In this document: positions 32,171-42,842 of the stretch, in pieces
How positions within the stretch are numbered: the stretch's first letter is position 1
How the letters are laid out: every line of letters starts with the position of its first letter
Source: Chimonanthus salicifolius
Lineage: Eukaryota > Streptophyta > Magnoliopsida > Laurales > Calycanthaceae
Direction of reading: 5' to 3'
Length of the DNA: 64,000 bases
Assembly (NCBI GenBank): GCA_013350335.1
Contig: CM023534.1
Coordinates: forward strand, 22,215,302 to 22,279,301
Position numbers and translations under genes: made by a program
The notes under the pieces: generated by a model
Seen by the model: the letters and a program-made list of their open reading frames with translations, nothing else
What the model was told of the DNA's origin: nothing
Database searches by the model: none

Positions 32171-33555
32171 TCCAGCAGCTAACGATACTAGATTGGAAAA
32201 TTTCAGAGTTGGATTGTATTAGGTGAAACAGCTGCATCTTCATTTGTCATTGTATTGTTGCTTCTCCCTTCGATATTACGACATGAACATGTTTGGTGTC
32301 TTGGTCATCTACCTCAAGGAAATGCTGTTCGTAATTATTTTTTTTTCAGAAAAAAAAAACTGACCAATATTATACAGGTACCAAGTGAATTCTATAATTT
32401 CTTTTTCTTATACATGGGAAAGTGAACAACATATCCAAAGAGAGAACATCTAATTTATGTTTGGCAACTCTGAACTTTACATATTAGAATTTTCAAATAT
32501 AAGAAAATCAGAATTTCAATTTTGAACATATGACCGACAGTAAATTAGGAAAAAAGTAAAAGAAAAAAGAAGTTGATCTCTATCTCTCAAGTGTGGAAAT
32601 TTGATTAAAAATTCTCTCAAATGTTTTACTCTCAAAATCTATTAGATTGACAAGCACCTAACATGTGATGTTTATTTGACATTTATAAAAATATAATTTT
32701 TAGATAAAGATGTAAAGTAGTTGAGAGCCGACCAGATCCTAGTACATCTTGATGAAGGAATATAGTTGTATTTGTAAAAAATCAAGATCACTAGTCGGTG
32801 ATAGTTGAAATCTCACACACTTCCTTAAACGTAGCAACTTAAGAGAGAATTTAAATCCGGATTCTACAATTCGAATCAAGGATTTCGATAATGAAAACTC
32901 TGAAACTCAACTCTTAACCCTCTTTATCACTCTCAAGAAAAGAAAGATGAAACTAATTTCAATAAGATAATTTTGACTGAGTCAAAAATCATAGAAGAAA
33001 TTAAGTATTCAATCAAAGGAAAAATGAACATGGAATTGTTATTTTAAATATAATGACCCAAGAAACTAATTGAGATCTAAAATTAAATGCAATTTTAACA
33101 TTCATATGCATGCATGGAGCTTAAATCCGACACTTGTTCGATTTGACATTCATTGAACCTTCTTAGAACCAATTCCGATGTGGAATTGTAATTTAATTAG
33201 AAATTGGAAGGCAAATGATGTAGGGTTGGGTCAGGTTTAAAGCCTACCTATGCCTCCACCTTCGAATTGTAGGATTCCTCAAGATCTGACTTAGTAATTT
33301 GACAGAATTTCGTGAGGACCCGGACTCAAAGAACTCCAATGTCTGGGAAGATCCTTGGGCCATCGTCGACGAAATACGCGTCTTGATAACCCACCCAAAT
33401 TGATAGCAAACGGGGATTCAAAGATGATGAGCCAAAGCCTCCAAATTCTCACCGGAAAAATGATATAAGGCCTAGACTTCCTTGGGCGAAATTGACACTA
33501 TGCAAGATTTCTCAAGAAGATATGGAATTCTAAAATTATAGAATTGATTCCTTGA
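32171..33555. other. Downstream of DUF247; no gene seen
   Basis: AT-rich sequence with no recognised gene and no canonical AATAAA close to the DUF247 stop. From about 33060 it looks like reversed LTR/leader sequence continuing beyond the LINE insertion. Confidence 0.4.
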
Positions 33556-33569
33556 ATCAAATCCTAGAA

Positions 33570-33975
33570 TGAATTCATATCCACTCCTGTGAAGACCAGA
33601 AGAAAAGATACAACAACCAGAATTAACTCGTTCAAGCTCTTCTATCAATTACTCCAGCTGCAAAAAGATTAGACCTAAATCTTCTAAATGCTTTCGCGGT
33701 GATAAATAGGTCCCGGATTGTGTTCCTATCTTGGATTGGGCTATTTTTTGGTAGTCCTCTGTTGGAAAGTATTTAAGTGCTTCTGTTATTTCACCGTCCA
33801 CTTCGAGCTTCATCGCCTCTATCAGTCCAGTTATTTGTCAGCTTAGTTATGTTTTGTTAGTTTTTTTGTCGCTCTCTTCTCTGTTGCCTGTCTTGTTTTC
33901 TATGTTTTGGTTATCTGCTTTGTATTTGCACCTCTGGTACCTTTATTATTAATATATGAACCATTTCAAAAAAAA
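33570..33975 (+). mobile_element. 5'-truncated LINE (or SINE) with poly-A tail
   Basis: A 406-bp insertion ending in a TTATTATTAATATATGAACCATTTC segment and an A-run. It is flanked by the 14-bp duplication ATCAAATCCTAGAA (33556-33569 and 33976-33989). A T-rich 3' end before poly-A is typical of plant L1 elements. No coding remnant is long enough to prove a LINE. Confidence 0.7.
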
Positions 33976-34589
33976 ATCAAATCCTAGAACTAATTGCAAA
34001 ATTTGTCCAAGGTAATTGGACAAAAATTGAAACTAGAGCTGGAATTGTAACTAGAAAAGTCAAACTAGAACTAAGAAACCAAAGAACTCAAGAACTCAAA
34101 GAGAGGAGAGAACGCAATCTCAATTTTGAAATTTAACTTATATTGCTTGGTTGCTTTGTACAATGGCCAAGGGTCTCTATTTATACACAAAAACTCAAAA
34201 AAATATTCAAAGGGATTGGCATCCATCAAAACCATCCATTCCACCTTCTTTTCCGAGGATCAATCATAGCCATAGAATACAAATTACTAAAAAACCAATC
34301 TTCTAAATTCCCAACCTTCCTCCATGCATGTTAGAGAGAAAAGTCTGTGCAAAAGGCTAAATGCTTGGATTCGAGTTGCTAAAAGGATCATTTGGGACTC
34401 AATTAGGTAAATTTGAAGCATTGAACCCATATGACATAAACTTGGACTGATTTTGGATCAATTTGGGTGGCTTTTGGAGTTGAGATTATGGGTCTTTGAC
34501 ACCAATGGTATTCTCATTCTCAATAATGGCTAATTGAGCAATTTCATGACTAGTCTTGTCTTGGTGGTTATCTAATTGATGAAAATGAC

Positions 34590-34790
34590 TTCCAATTTTA
34601 TCCATATCATGGATGATGTCTTTAATTCATCCCGAATCAAAGACATTGCATGCATGATTGATAAATTCTTCATCTTCAATTTTCATGTGGTCTTCATTTG
34701 TGCTTGTGATGCTATCATCATTTTCTCCAGCTTGGAAAGAACTTGTCCTCGAGTTTCAAAGAGTTGCATAAGAGAGTACTCATGAAATCT
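34590..34790 (-). pseudogene. Gag N-terminal fragment of a gypsy element
   Basis: Minus-strand frame with LFETRGQVLSKLEKMMIASQAQM, a pattern resembling the N-terminal coiled coil of plant gypsy Gag, just after the PBS-like site. It breaks down into stops within about 70 codons. Confidence 0.45.
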
Positions 34791-35047
34791 CTGATCATTA
34801 TTTCTTTCTTTTTTTATTAGGGATGGATATTGGAGGTGACATATCGAGGAGAGCTGATGATGCAAGCTTGGGAAAGAAAGGGAGAAAAAAAAGGGGAAGA
34901 AGGGGAGAAGGAGAAAGCCTCAGTAAAAATGGAGCTGGGAGAGACGACTGACAGCAAGAATCCTACAAAAAACCTTGGGGCACCGAGAGAGGGAGGAAGG
35001 GAAAGAAGTTTTGCATACCCTTAATCGTGAGGCCTTTTATACACAAA

Positions 35048-35150
35048 TCAGTCTCGACCCATTAGTCGGATCGATAGATACTATTGGTCAGACCAGCATA
35101 AGTCATTGGTCTGATCGACAAGCCCCATTGGTCGAATCTTCAGAGACATA
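35048..35150. promoter_or_regulatory. ATTGGTC-motif array in a gypsy LTR
   Basis: Four spaced variants (CCCATTAGTCGGATCGA, CTATTGGTCAGACC, TCATTGGTCTGATCGAC, CCCATTGGTCGAATC) lie within 100 bp, immediately upstream, in the minus-strand sense, of the TATA-like box at 35033-35043. Confidence 0.5.
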
Positions 35151-35570
35151 AAACTATTTGTAGAATTCCAGGTTCTGGTTTTTGAACCAGCAAATTGTCG
35201 GTTCCACACTGCCGTTTCACACTAAAATGACCATAACTCGAGCTACAGACCTCAGATTTGGGCAAACTTGGACTCGTTGGCAAGCTCTTTGACTGAGTTA
35301 TCGAAACATGCAATGAATTTCACCAAATTTGGAGTCCAATTCCTCTGAAAAATGTGAAATCTTGGGACGGATCAATACAGAATTAGTCGATATGAGTTGA
35401 GTAAAATAAAAATTGAGTTGGGTTAGTAAGTAAAAATCTAGGTTAGGTTGGGTTAGACAAAAAAATATGTGATAACTTAGTATCTGAATAGTAAACCTAT
35501 AGCCGATCTGACCCTAATCCGAACTAACTTAGTATGACCAGTTACAATTTAAATTGAGGGGTGTAATGGG

Positions 35571-37140
35571 TATTTGAAAACAATCTATTATTACATAACC
35601 TTGGGTTTAATAGGATGGGCAACTAATCCACCACATGTCACATGTCAAAAATATAATTTTGTCAACATAAGTTATGTTATCTTAAAATATAAGAACTACA
35701 TGATATATAGAACATGGGTGTTAAATTACATTTTTAATCTTCTTACCTATAGTGCTAAATTAAAATTGAGGGTATAATGGGCAATTAAAAGAAAATCTAT
35801 TAAATTAGCAACTTACATTTACCATCATTTTGGGATCTTAAAAAAATGGCTTCAATTGTTCAGCTAAAGTGATTTTTTTTCAAATACATATACATATTTA
35901 GATCTATTCAATGATCCCATCAAATTAGTCCAAAGTAGGTCTCACATATAGTTCTTATAAATTAAGGGGTATAAAAACCATTCTGAAAATATTGCCAGTA
36001 CCCAATTCATCTCCATATTTTTTTTTATAAGGAATTTTTAAGTTTAAATTTATCATTTTACTCTTTTGTTTTTAATTTTTGAAGTTCAAAAAATATGACC
36101 TCAATTATTTAATTAAAGTATATTATTTAACCAACACATCAACATGTTCAAATATTTTCAACAGGCCTATCAAATTAGACAAAATAGAACCCATGTATAT
36201 GCAAAATTTAAATTATAAGAGAAGGAATCCCAATGGTGGGCACAAATAAATATTTAAAAAAGGAAAAGGGAAAAAGCTTTCTCACATATGGGATTATGTG
36301 GTTAAGTTGTTCTATAATATTAAATGTGTAGTTATGGTGTAATCTAATTACAAAACTTAAGAGTAAAGAAGTATTTTAAAATTTTAATTATTAGACTGAG
36401 ATTCATCAAAATTGACAGTAACATGATTATTAATTTCAATATATTCCAATTGGATGACTAATAATTGTATTTTAGTTTCAATTTTTTTTTCTAAAATACT
36501 ATACGATTTTCAGAGACATATTGGCCCATTAACATATTAAAAATAATTTATAGAAGAACCGTATCAACATTACTTGTCGGCACAGTTTTGAATTGAAAAC
36601 TAAATTGTTGCTGTTTCTTTTGTTTGGTGGCTTCAATTAAAAATAACAATATGTTAAATCTTTTTCAATTATTAAATTGAATAAAACATAAAAACATGGG
36701 GCGAAATGTCTCGTCACAATTGCCTTCTACATAATTATACTTCAATAAGACAAAATCCCCACAATCATCTTTCTATGAAATTTCAAATAAAAGAAAGAAG
36801 GTATTTTCTTTTTTCTACCTTACATTATTAATCATACGAATCCACATACATCGATTAAATCTATGAAAAACGGTCCATTAAAATTGAACATTAATCAAAC
36901 TCAAAACCCCTCTTCATAAGGAGGATTTATTGACCGTCGAGCTCCTTAAGTCGGGTTAAGCCTCAAGGAATGTGTATCTTTTATACATAGAATAGACTAG
37001 AGACTCGAGTCTTGAGATAACAGCACGAATTTATTATAGTAAGATGGGTATACATGTGTAATGTTTTTGTTTTGAAATGTTTTTGAGAGCGACCCGTTAG
37101 CGTAGCCATTCAGCTTTAATTAGGCTACAGACAGCTAAAG
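35571..37140. other. AT-rich intergenic; no gene seen
   Basis: Contains three diverged copies of a segment starting ATTGAGGG(G)T.TAATGGG (about 35554, 35765 and 35964) with similar downstream words. No coding sequence was recognised. Confidence 0.4.
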
Positions 37141-37147
37141 CTGAACC

Positions 37148-37877
37148 ATGTGCTACTTCTTATGGGTCCATCCAAAATTGGGCCTGGAGATAGTCATTGA
37201 CTTTCTTCTCCATTTGGAGGCCTTGGCCAAAATGTCCTCGGAAATTGGCAGATTTGATCCGAACACAGCATTGGCAATGGTGATAACACTTAGACCGGCA
37301 ATGGCAACTGCATTTTCATGGCCAATATTGAACTGAAAATGAATGAGGCCTATGGGGAAGACAAACATATCACCCTTCTTAAGGACCTTGCTTATGAATC
37401 TCCCTTTAATGACTGTTAGTATCTCGGTGGCACGCGGGTGTGTGAGGAGGGTTCTGACCATAGGGTGCATAGTCTATGCAAACCAAGGAAATGCCAAGAG
37501 TTTTGAGTCCTGGTATTTGGGCCACATTCACTTGGGTCACATTGGACCCAACTTTATTTGTAGTGTTGCCCGGTTTGTTTAGCCCATGAAGAAGAAATCC
37601 TCTGCCTTGGTGAGCTTCGGGTCCTTGCACACAAACCCATTCACAAGCATGCAAAATAAGAGTAATCGTGAGATTCAAGCAAACTAATATTGAATTTGCA
37701 CAAACATGCGTGCATCTAGTTAGTCTGAAAGATACAAATAGAAAGAGTTGGTGTTGTGATGTACCATCTGACTTGAGATCGGCAACACAAATGCCCTGTA
37801 AGGGACTTGGATCCGGCACAAACAAGAGATATAAAGGAAAGCAGGACAGCTAGAAGGATGTTCGCAGCCACCTTCAT
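37148..37877 (-). pseudogene. Germin-like protein pseudogene
   Basis: Minus strand. The ATG at 37877 begins a signal-peptide-like stretch ([20 protein letters not shown]). It is followed out of frame by [13 protein letters not shown] and a likely intron donor (GATG|GTACAT). Exon 2 (from about 37640) encodes the [33 protein letters not shown] and [10 protein letters not shown] blocks, then [23 protein letters not shown] and a final LQAQFW. Germin-like proteins are secreted cupins with Mn-binding His/Glu residues. The gene is dead: frame breaks lie at the signal/mature junction, near 37588, near 37440 and near 37215. About 15 codons are missing after TVIKG, and no AG acceptor is visible before the exon 2 start. 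Confidence 0.9.
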
Positions 37878-37953
37878 TATCTCAAACTAGGGAAGAAGAT
37901 AAGCGCAAACAATTGAACTGTTTTCTGGGTGAGAAGATACATAGAAAGGATCC

Positions 37954-37975
37954 ATATATATATATATATATATAT
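37954..37975. repeat. (AT)n microsatellite
   Basis: About 11 AT units upstream of the germin-like pseudogene start. Confidence 0.9.
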
Positions 37976-37979
37976 GGGT

Positions 37980-38940
37980 GATTAGAGTTATTGAATTGGT
38001 CATATTTTTTTAATGGAACAGAGAAGGCTACGAGGTCGATTTTTTCTTTAGGTTATTATATTTCTATAACTTCTACCAACATCCATTTTTTTTTTCTATT
38101 TAGTAGCCTTTTAGTGAATGGAAGGAAGACAAAGTCCTACCTTCATCATTTATAAATGACTATTCTTATGAACATTGCTGTTGCTGACATTCCAAGATAA
38201 CTTATAAAGATTGCTGTTTGTTGTTGAGTTGATCGCATTTACTCAAACCCTAGAAAGTCCAATTGGGATTAGCCACACATGGAACTATGTGGACTTTACC
38301 ATGATTGGGCCAAGCATTAAATCAAGAATTGTCTATTAGGCGTTGGGCTTCCAGTCTAAAAGACTAGTATGTTAGGTGGAGTGATTCAAGTCTTTTATAA
38401 ACCCCTAGATCTCCCTCTACGCTTCCAATGTGGGACTCGTTCGAACCAGCCCCAACAATATCCAACATAATAGTATAATACCCAAATCGTAACAAGTGAA
38501 GGATTGTTATATTTAAGAATGGTTCAAGGAATAGAAGGTTGTGCATACAACCCGTTGAACAAGTAAAACATGTGCCAACTTTCAAGATTTGTCATCCTTT
38601 CATTACATTGGTCTTTTGGAGCAGATTTGCTATTGAACTCTTGAATCATTAAAAGTACGAAACAAATATTTATCCTTGCCATGTGCCCTTACGTACTGGG
38701 AGTATTTTATCCATATTTCATAAGGAAAATGTGTCTTCCTTGAAGAAGTCATTTCCTGGAAGGAGAAAAGATGAGATCCTCTATGTTAAGATGGCCATTT
38801 CAGCTTGAAACAAGTAGAGTAGTTCAGTATAAATGCTTGCTAAGCTTCTTCTGTAACCACAAATCATCAAGAATTTATCAATCAGTAGTTGAAGTATTGA
38901 CTTCATTCTTCCTTTCGGATCCACACAAAAAATATAGCGC
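37980..38940. other. Intergenic between germin remnants, with an LTR/TRIM-like segment
   Basis: At about 38260-38510 the minus strand reads CGAGTCCCACATTGGAAG, then GGTTTATAAAAGACTTG, then TTTTAGACTGGAAGCCCAA. This is the typical layout of a small plant LTR with a TATA box. No second LTR, PBS or duplication was found. The remainder shows nothing coding. Confidence 0.4.
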
Positions 38941-38947
38941 TGCCAGG

Positions 38948-39052
38948 ATGCTAAATGTGGCACCCGGCCTTCTGTTTCTTGGTGTATTTGCTCTGTCTTG
39001 TTCCATTGCCTTTGCTTCTGATCCAAGACCCTTGCAAGGCATCTGTGGCTAA
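38948..39052 (+). pseudogene. Orphan germin-like exon 1 fragment
   Basis: Plus-strand frame of 34 codons: a hydrophobic signal peptide (GLLFLGVFALSCSIAFA), then SDPRPLQGIC, the conserved start of mature germin-like proteins, then a stop where VAD is expected. No further cupin sequence follows. Its orientation is opposite to the pseudogene at 37148-37877, so it is a separate copy and not its lost exon. Confidence 0.8.
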
Positions 39053-39791
39053 ATGTCTGGAGGTAAAATCCTATGGAAATAATGAACTTTCATGGATTTC
39101 CTTGAATTGTTGTTAAATGGGATGATGATCATAGTAATTCCCATTATACATGCTAGTAAATATTCATCCGATGAGCACAAACCATGTGGATGTTTCCAAA
39201 GCCAAAGAATAATGGTGATAAGACAAACATAGGCATACAATGATGGCAATTTTCGAGTGTTTACATGCTGAACGTGGACCATTACTTGATTTGGTTCAAT
39301 TTTAATCATTGTTATAATATCGTTCTCTAGATATAAACGGCAATTGATAATATCGAGATATTTTCAATATTTCGGACTTTTATCGAGAAATTAACGAAAA
39401 AATCTATCGAAAAATATAATATTTAAAAAATAATAAAAAATACTAAATGAACATATTAATAAGGAATTTACTGGTGATTTATCGGGATATTACCATTTAT
39501 CGTATTGTTAACGTGACTGTATTGAGAATTTACTGCAATGCCGATAAATCTCAGGATATTAACGATGATTGATATATTGCTGATAAAAACATGAAAAATG
39601 TGAAAATATCATTGATATTTGTGAGATTAATTCTAATAGTCATTATTGTGTGGATTTCGTTCTTTTTTGATTTTCATTATTCTTGATTGTAGCAGTTTCG
39701 TTCAATTCTGATTTTCATTATTCTTGTATTGTACAATCACCAAGATTGGAAGGCTATGGCCATTGACATGTTGCTCCACCAAATCAATGGT
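39053..39791. other. Intergenic; no gene seen
   Basis: AT-rich. At about 39320-39600 it contains repeated TATCGAGA/TATCGATA-type words (ATATCGAGATATT, TTATCGGGATATTACC, CTCAGGATATTAACG), a degraded low-complexity repeat. Confidence 0.4.
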
Positions 39792-39796
39792 CTCGT

Positions 39797-40404
39797 TGTT
39801 ACAATTTTTCTTTAATGGATTGACAATTTAGGTATGAATTTAATAATTAATTAATTTAGTTCATTATTTGATTCATACCCATTTATTAACTTAATTCAAT
39901 CCTCTATGATAAATCCACAAGATCTTGAATCATTAATGCTTTACAAAATTATAATCATAATGCGGAAATATACTTCATAATTTAAAACATACCATAATCC
40001 ATCGCTACTATTACTGTAACAAAAACCTTTCACTGCACTGCTTTTGTTTCCTACTGCTTTCTTTCTGCTACGGTGCTTTCTTTCCTTTAGCCTTTTTGAA
40101 ATAAATCAAAACAAAGCAAAAGATAGAGAAATAGAGATGCCTTTGGATTTCTCTCTCCTGCCCTTCCTTTAGTATCAATGCTCTGTTATTCCTTCTGGTA
40201 ATGGGATCCAATAATTGCAGAGAGAAAATAGTTATGATGGGAGAGATAGGACCCTCAGGCGGTTATTAAAACTAAAGTCACAACCCATCATAGTGACAAC
40301 CGAATCCATCTCTTCATAACTGACACGTCCTTTCATTTGATTATGGGTCCTATGTTTGACTCAAGTTAAATGGGTCATAATGATGTGGGTCATATTATTT
40401 TACA
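39797..40404 (-). repeat. 3' LTR of C2
   Basis: 608 bp, TGTTACAATT to ATTTTACA on the plus strand. It is followed by the polypurine tract in reverse (TTCTCCTACTTGGCCCACAT, 40405-40424). Confidence 0.95.
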
Positions 40405-40822
40405 TTCTCCTACTTGGCCCACATTAACTTCATCATAGAGTCAAAATAAGGATAACATAAGGTGCGCACATAATCCATATTCAAATAAACATAATACGGT
40501 TATCATCATAATGCTACTACTAAATGACTCACAAGTACGAGTAATGGTGGTTGCACATCATCTTATCCGATATGGTCCTTTCCATCAACCACAATACAAG
40601 TGACCCACTCAATACAGCTCTTAAGTGAGGAATTTTACATAATTGTCCACATAAATGTCTTAATACAAAGACTATTCCTGTTAGTGATAAATAATCATAC
40701 ATAATGTATACATATAAACATAATAAACATGAATAATATGTCAGAAACGCTATAATAAGTACTCAAGTGTCAAAATCACAGATAGATACATAAAGCAGTC
40801 CAAAATAATACATCAAAATACA

Positions 40823-41725
40823 TCATGATGGGTTGCGTTCAAGACCCATTCTATTGGCATGTTCCTTGAAGGTCTTTATAGGCAACCCTTTCGTTAACGG
40901 ATCTGCAATCATAAGCTGTGTGCTGATATGCTCAATTGGCACTGTTCGTTTCTGAACCTCTTCTTTTACGACAAAGTACTTTAATTCCATGTGTTTCGAT
41001 CCTTTAGAGTACTTGTCGTTCTTGGAGAAGAAAACTGCTGCAGAATTATCATAATGAATTCTCAGCGGCCTGGCAATGCTATCAACAACACCAAGTCCTG
41101 AGATAAAGTTCCGCAACCACATTCCTTGAATAGTGGCCTCATAGTACGCCACAAATTCCGCCTCCATGGTAGATGTTTTAATAATAGTCTGTTTGGCACT
41201 TTTCCATGAGATTACTCCATTAGCCATAAGGAACAAATAGCGAAACGTTGACTTTCTGCTATCAACGCATCCACCAAAGTCCGAATTTGAATAGCCAATG
41301 ACTTCGAGATTCTCGGACTTCCTAAATGTGAGCATGAAGTCCTTAGTACCCTGTAAATATCTCATAACTTTCTTTGCAGCTTTCCAGTGATCCATTCCAG
41401 GGTTACTTTGATATCTGCCTAGCATACCGACGGCGAAGATGATGTCTAGTCTAGTACAGGTCTGTGCATACATGAGACTACCTACTGTTGAAGCATAAAG
41501 CATTTCCTCAATTTGTTTTCTTTTTAGTTCATTTTGCGGACATTGCTTAAGATTGAATTTGTCTCCTTTCTGAATAGGGGCATCTTGAGGGGAACAATTT
41601 TGCATTCCGAATCTCTCCAAAATTCTTTCTATATAGGCTTTCTGAGACAGACCTAATAGCCCACGCGTTCTATCACGGAATATTTCTATTCCAATAACGT
41701 AGGATGCCTCTCCCATATCTTTCAT
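40823..41725 (-). pseudogene. C2 pol: RT C-terminal half and RNase H
   Basis: A 300-codon open frame. It covers the end of the copia reverse transcriptase (EASYVIGIEIFRDR, QKAYIERILERFGMQNCSP, DIIFAVGMLGRYQSNPG..HWKAAKKVMRYLQGT). The RNase H follows (TSTMEAEFVAYYEATIQGMWL, HYDNSAAVFFSKNDK, STQLMIADPLTKGLP), and the polyprotein terminates just before the 3' LTR. It is the best preserved part of C2. It belongs to one polyprotein with the upstream pieces, but a stop near 41730 separates it from the YVDD segment. Confidence 0.92.
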
Positions 41726-41731
41726 TTCAAA

Positions 41732-41858
41732 TTATGCGGAGAGAAACTTCTTGGTTTCATGCATAAGACCAAGATCATTAGTGGCAAGCAAAATGTCATC
41801 AACGTATAATATCAAAAAGATATATTTGCTCCCACTGACCTTCAGATATATACAGTGA
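41732..41858 (-). pseudogene. C2 pol: RT catalytic segment
   Basis: Encodes KVSGSKYIFLILYVDDILLA and ATND, with the catalytic YVDD intact. This short stretch lies just 3' of the SINE in element orientation and continues the RT frame interrupted at 42057. Confidence 0.9.
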
Positions 41859-41875
41859 TCAACAGTGTTTTCTTT

Positions 41876-42039
41876 TGTTTTGAATTTACGTGTGGGAAAC
41901 CGCGGGATACCCAGCGTAAAACCCCCACGAGTGAGCCCACTACCCCTAGGGCACACCAAGGTTAGGCCATGGGGGCTCGAACCCGCAACCTCCCGCTTCC
42001 TGAGGCGGGAGGCAACCAGTTGAGCTACACCCATGTGGG
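41876..42039 (-). mobile_element. tRNA-derived SINE inserted in the C2 RT
   Basis: 164-bp minus-strand insertion flanked by a 17-bp duplication TCAACAGTGTTTTCTTT (41859-41875 and 42040-42056). In its own orientation it starts CCCACATGGGTGTAGCTC. The A box TAGCTCAACTGG is at 42027-42016 and the B box GGTTCGAGCCC at 41983-41973, the layout of an RNA polymerase III promoter from a tRNA. An 8-bp hairpin (CCTCCCGC/GCGGGAGG) lies between them. The A-rich 3' end and the site preceded by ATTT|AAAG fit L1-type priming. With its duplication it adds 181 bp and shifts the RT frame. Confidence 0.9.
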
Positions 42040-42056
42040 TCAACAGTGTTTTCTTT

Positions 42057-42527
42057 AAATCCGAAGGAAGTAATAGTATCATTGAACTTAAGGTACCATT
42101 GCCGAGAAGTTTGCTTAAGACCATAAATTGACTTCTTAAGTTTGCAAGCCAAATGTTCCCTGCCCTTTATGGAGAAACCTTTAGGTTGATCAATATATAC
42201 ATCCTCATCTAAATCACCATTTAAAAAGGTGGTTTTCACATCCATTTGGTGTAACTCTAAGTCATAATGAGCCACCAAAGCCATAATAATTCTGAAAGAG
42301 TCTTTCTTGGATATAAGGGAGAAAGTCTCTTTATAATCAATGCCATCCTTTTGAGTGAACCCTTTGGCTACAAGTCTGCCTTTATACCTTTCGATATTGC
42401 CCTTTGAGTCTCTTTTAGTTTTGAAGATCCATTTACATCCAACTTTCTTATATCCATTGGGCAATTCTACTAAGTCCCAGACTTCATTCTGGTCCATGGA
42501 TTTCAATTCATCTTTCATGGCATCCAT
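42057..42527 (-). pseudogene. C2 pol: RT N-terminal half
   Basis: Minus-strand frame from the RT start: ELKSMDQNEVWDLVELP, GCKWIFKTKRD, GRLVAKGFTQKDGIDY, FRIIMALVAHYDLELHQMDVKTTFLNGDLDEDVY (the first catalytic aspartate is in QMDVKT) and LKKSIYGLKQTSRQWY. The frame then runs into the SINE and stops at 41946. Unlike C1 (9939-11876), this RT was intact in sequence before the SINE entered. Confidence 0.92.
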
Positions 42528-42608
42528 TCATTCATCAGAATTTACACATTTTATGGCTTCTTCATCAGTGATCGGATCTTTAATAGCCCCTAGATTATAT
42601 TTCGACTC

Positions 42609-42839
42609 TTATAGATATACCACATAATCATTCGAAATAGCAAGTCTCTTTTGTCTCTGAGACCTTCTTAAGGCTACTTCTTGTGGTTGTTCTATTATCG
42701 GTTCATCAGTGGTGACAGTCTCTTCCTGTTGGAGTGATTGATCATCCAAGTGTTGTGTTGTATCGTTAGGTCGTTCAATGACATTAGGAACAACTACAAC
42801 ACTTCTTGAAGTTATGGGTACAGGGACTTGTACCCTCAC
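42609..42839 (-). pseudogene. C2 integrase-RT linker
   Basis: Low-conservation, acidic and Gln-rich linker that ends in LRRSQRQKR, a common junction motif before copia RT. It is the C2 counterpart of 11618-11876 in C1, which it resembles closely. Stops on both sides separate it from neighbouring frames. Confidence 0.8.
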
Positions 42840-42842
42840 TTC

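Larger units (their letters stand above)
33990..35570 (-). mobile_element. Gypsy remnant: gag start and 5' LTR, minus strand
   Basis: Minus-strand order: LTR (about 35570-34800), a degraded PBS (TAATGATCAGAGATT in reverse at about 34792), then a gag-like coiled segment. The LTR has a TATA-like TATAAAAGGCC in reverse at about 35033-35043 and a pyrimidine-rich leader (34870-35020). Upstream, at 35048-35150, lies an array of ATTGGTC.GA-type motifs. The open plus-strand frame 34830-35024 is the complement of that leader. LTR ends were not found. Confidence 0.5.

Noticed and set aside
34830..35024. Lys/Glu-rich 64-aa plus-strand protein
   Set aside because: It is the complement of the pyrimidine-rich leader of a minus-strand gypsy LTR.
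41973..42027. Possible functional tRNA gene
   Set aside because: It has A and B boxes, but the middle is a GC hairpin instead of a normal anticodon arm and the unit has a 17-bp TSD and A-rich tail, so it is a SINE.
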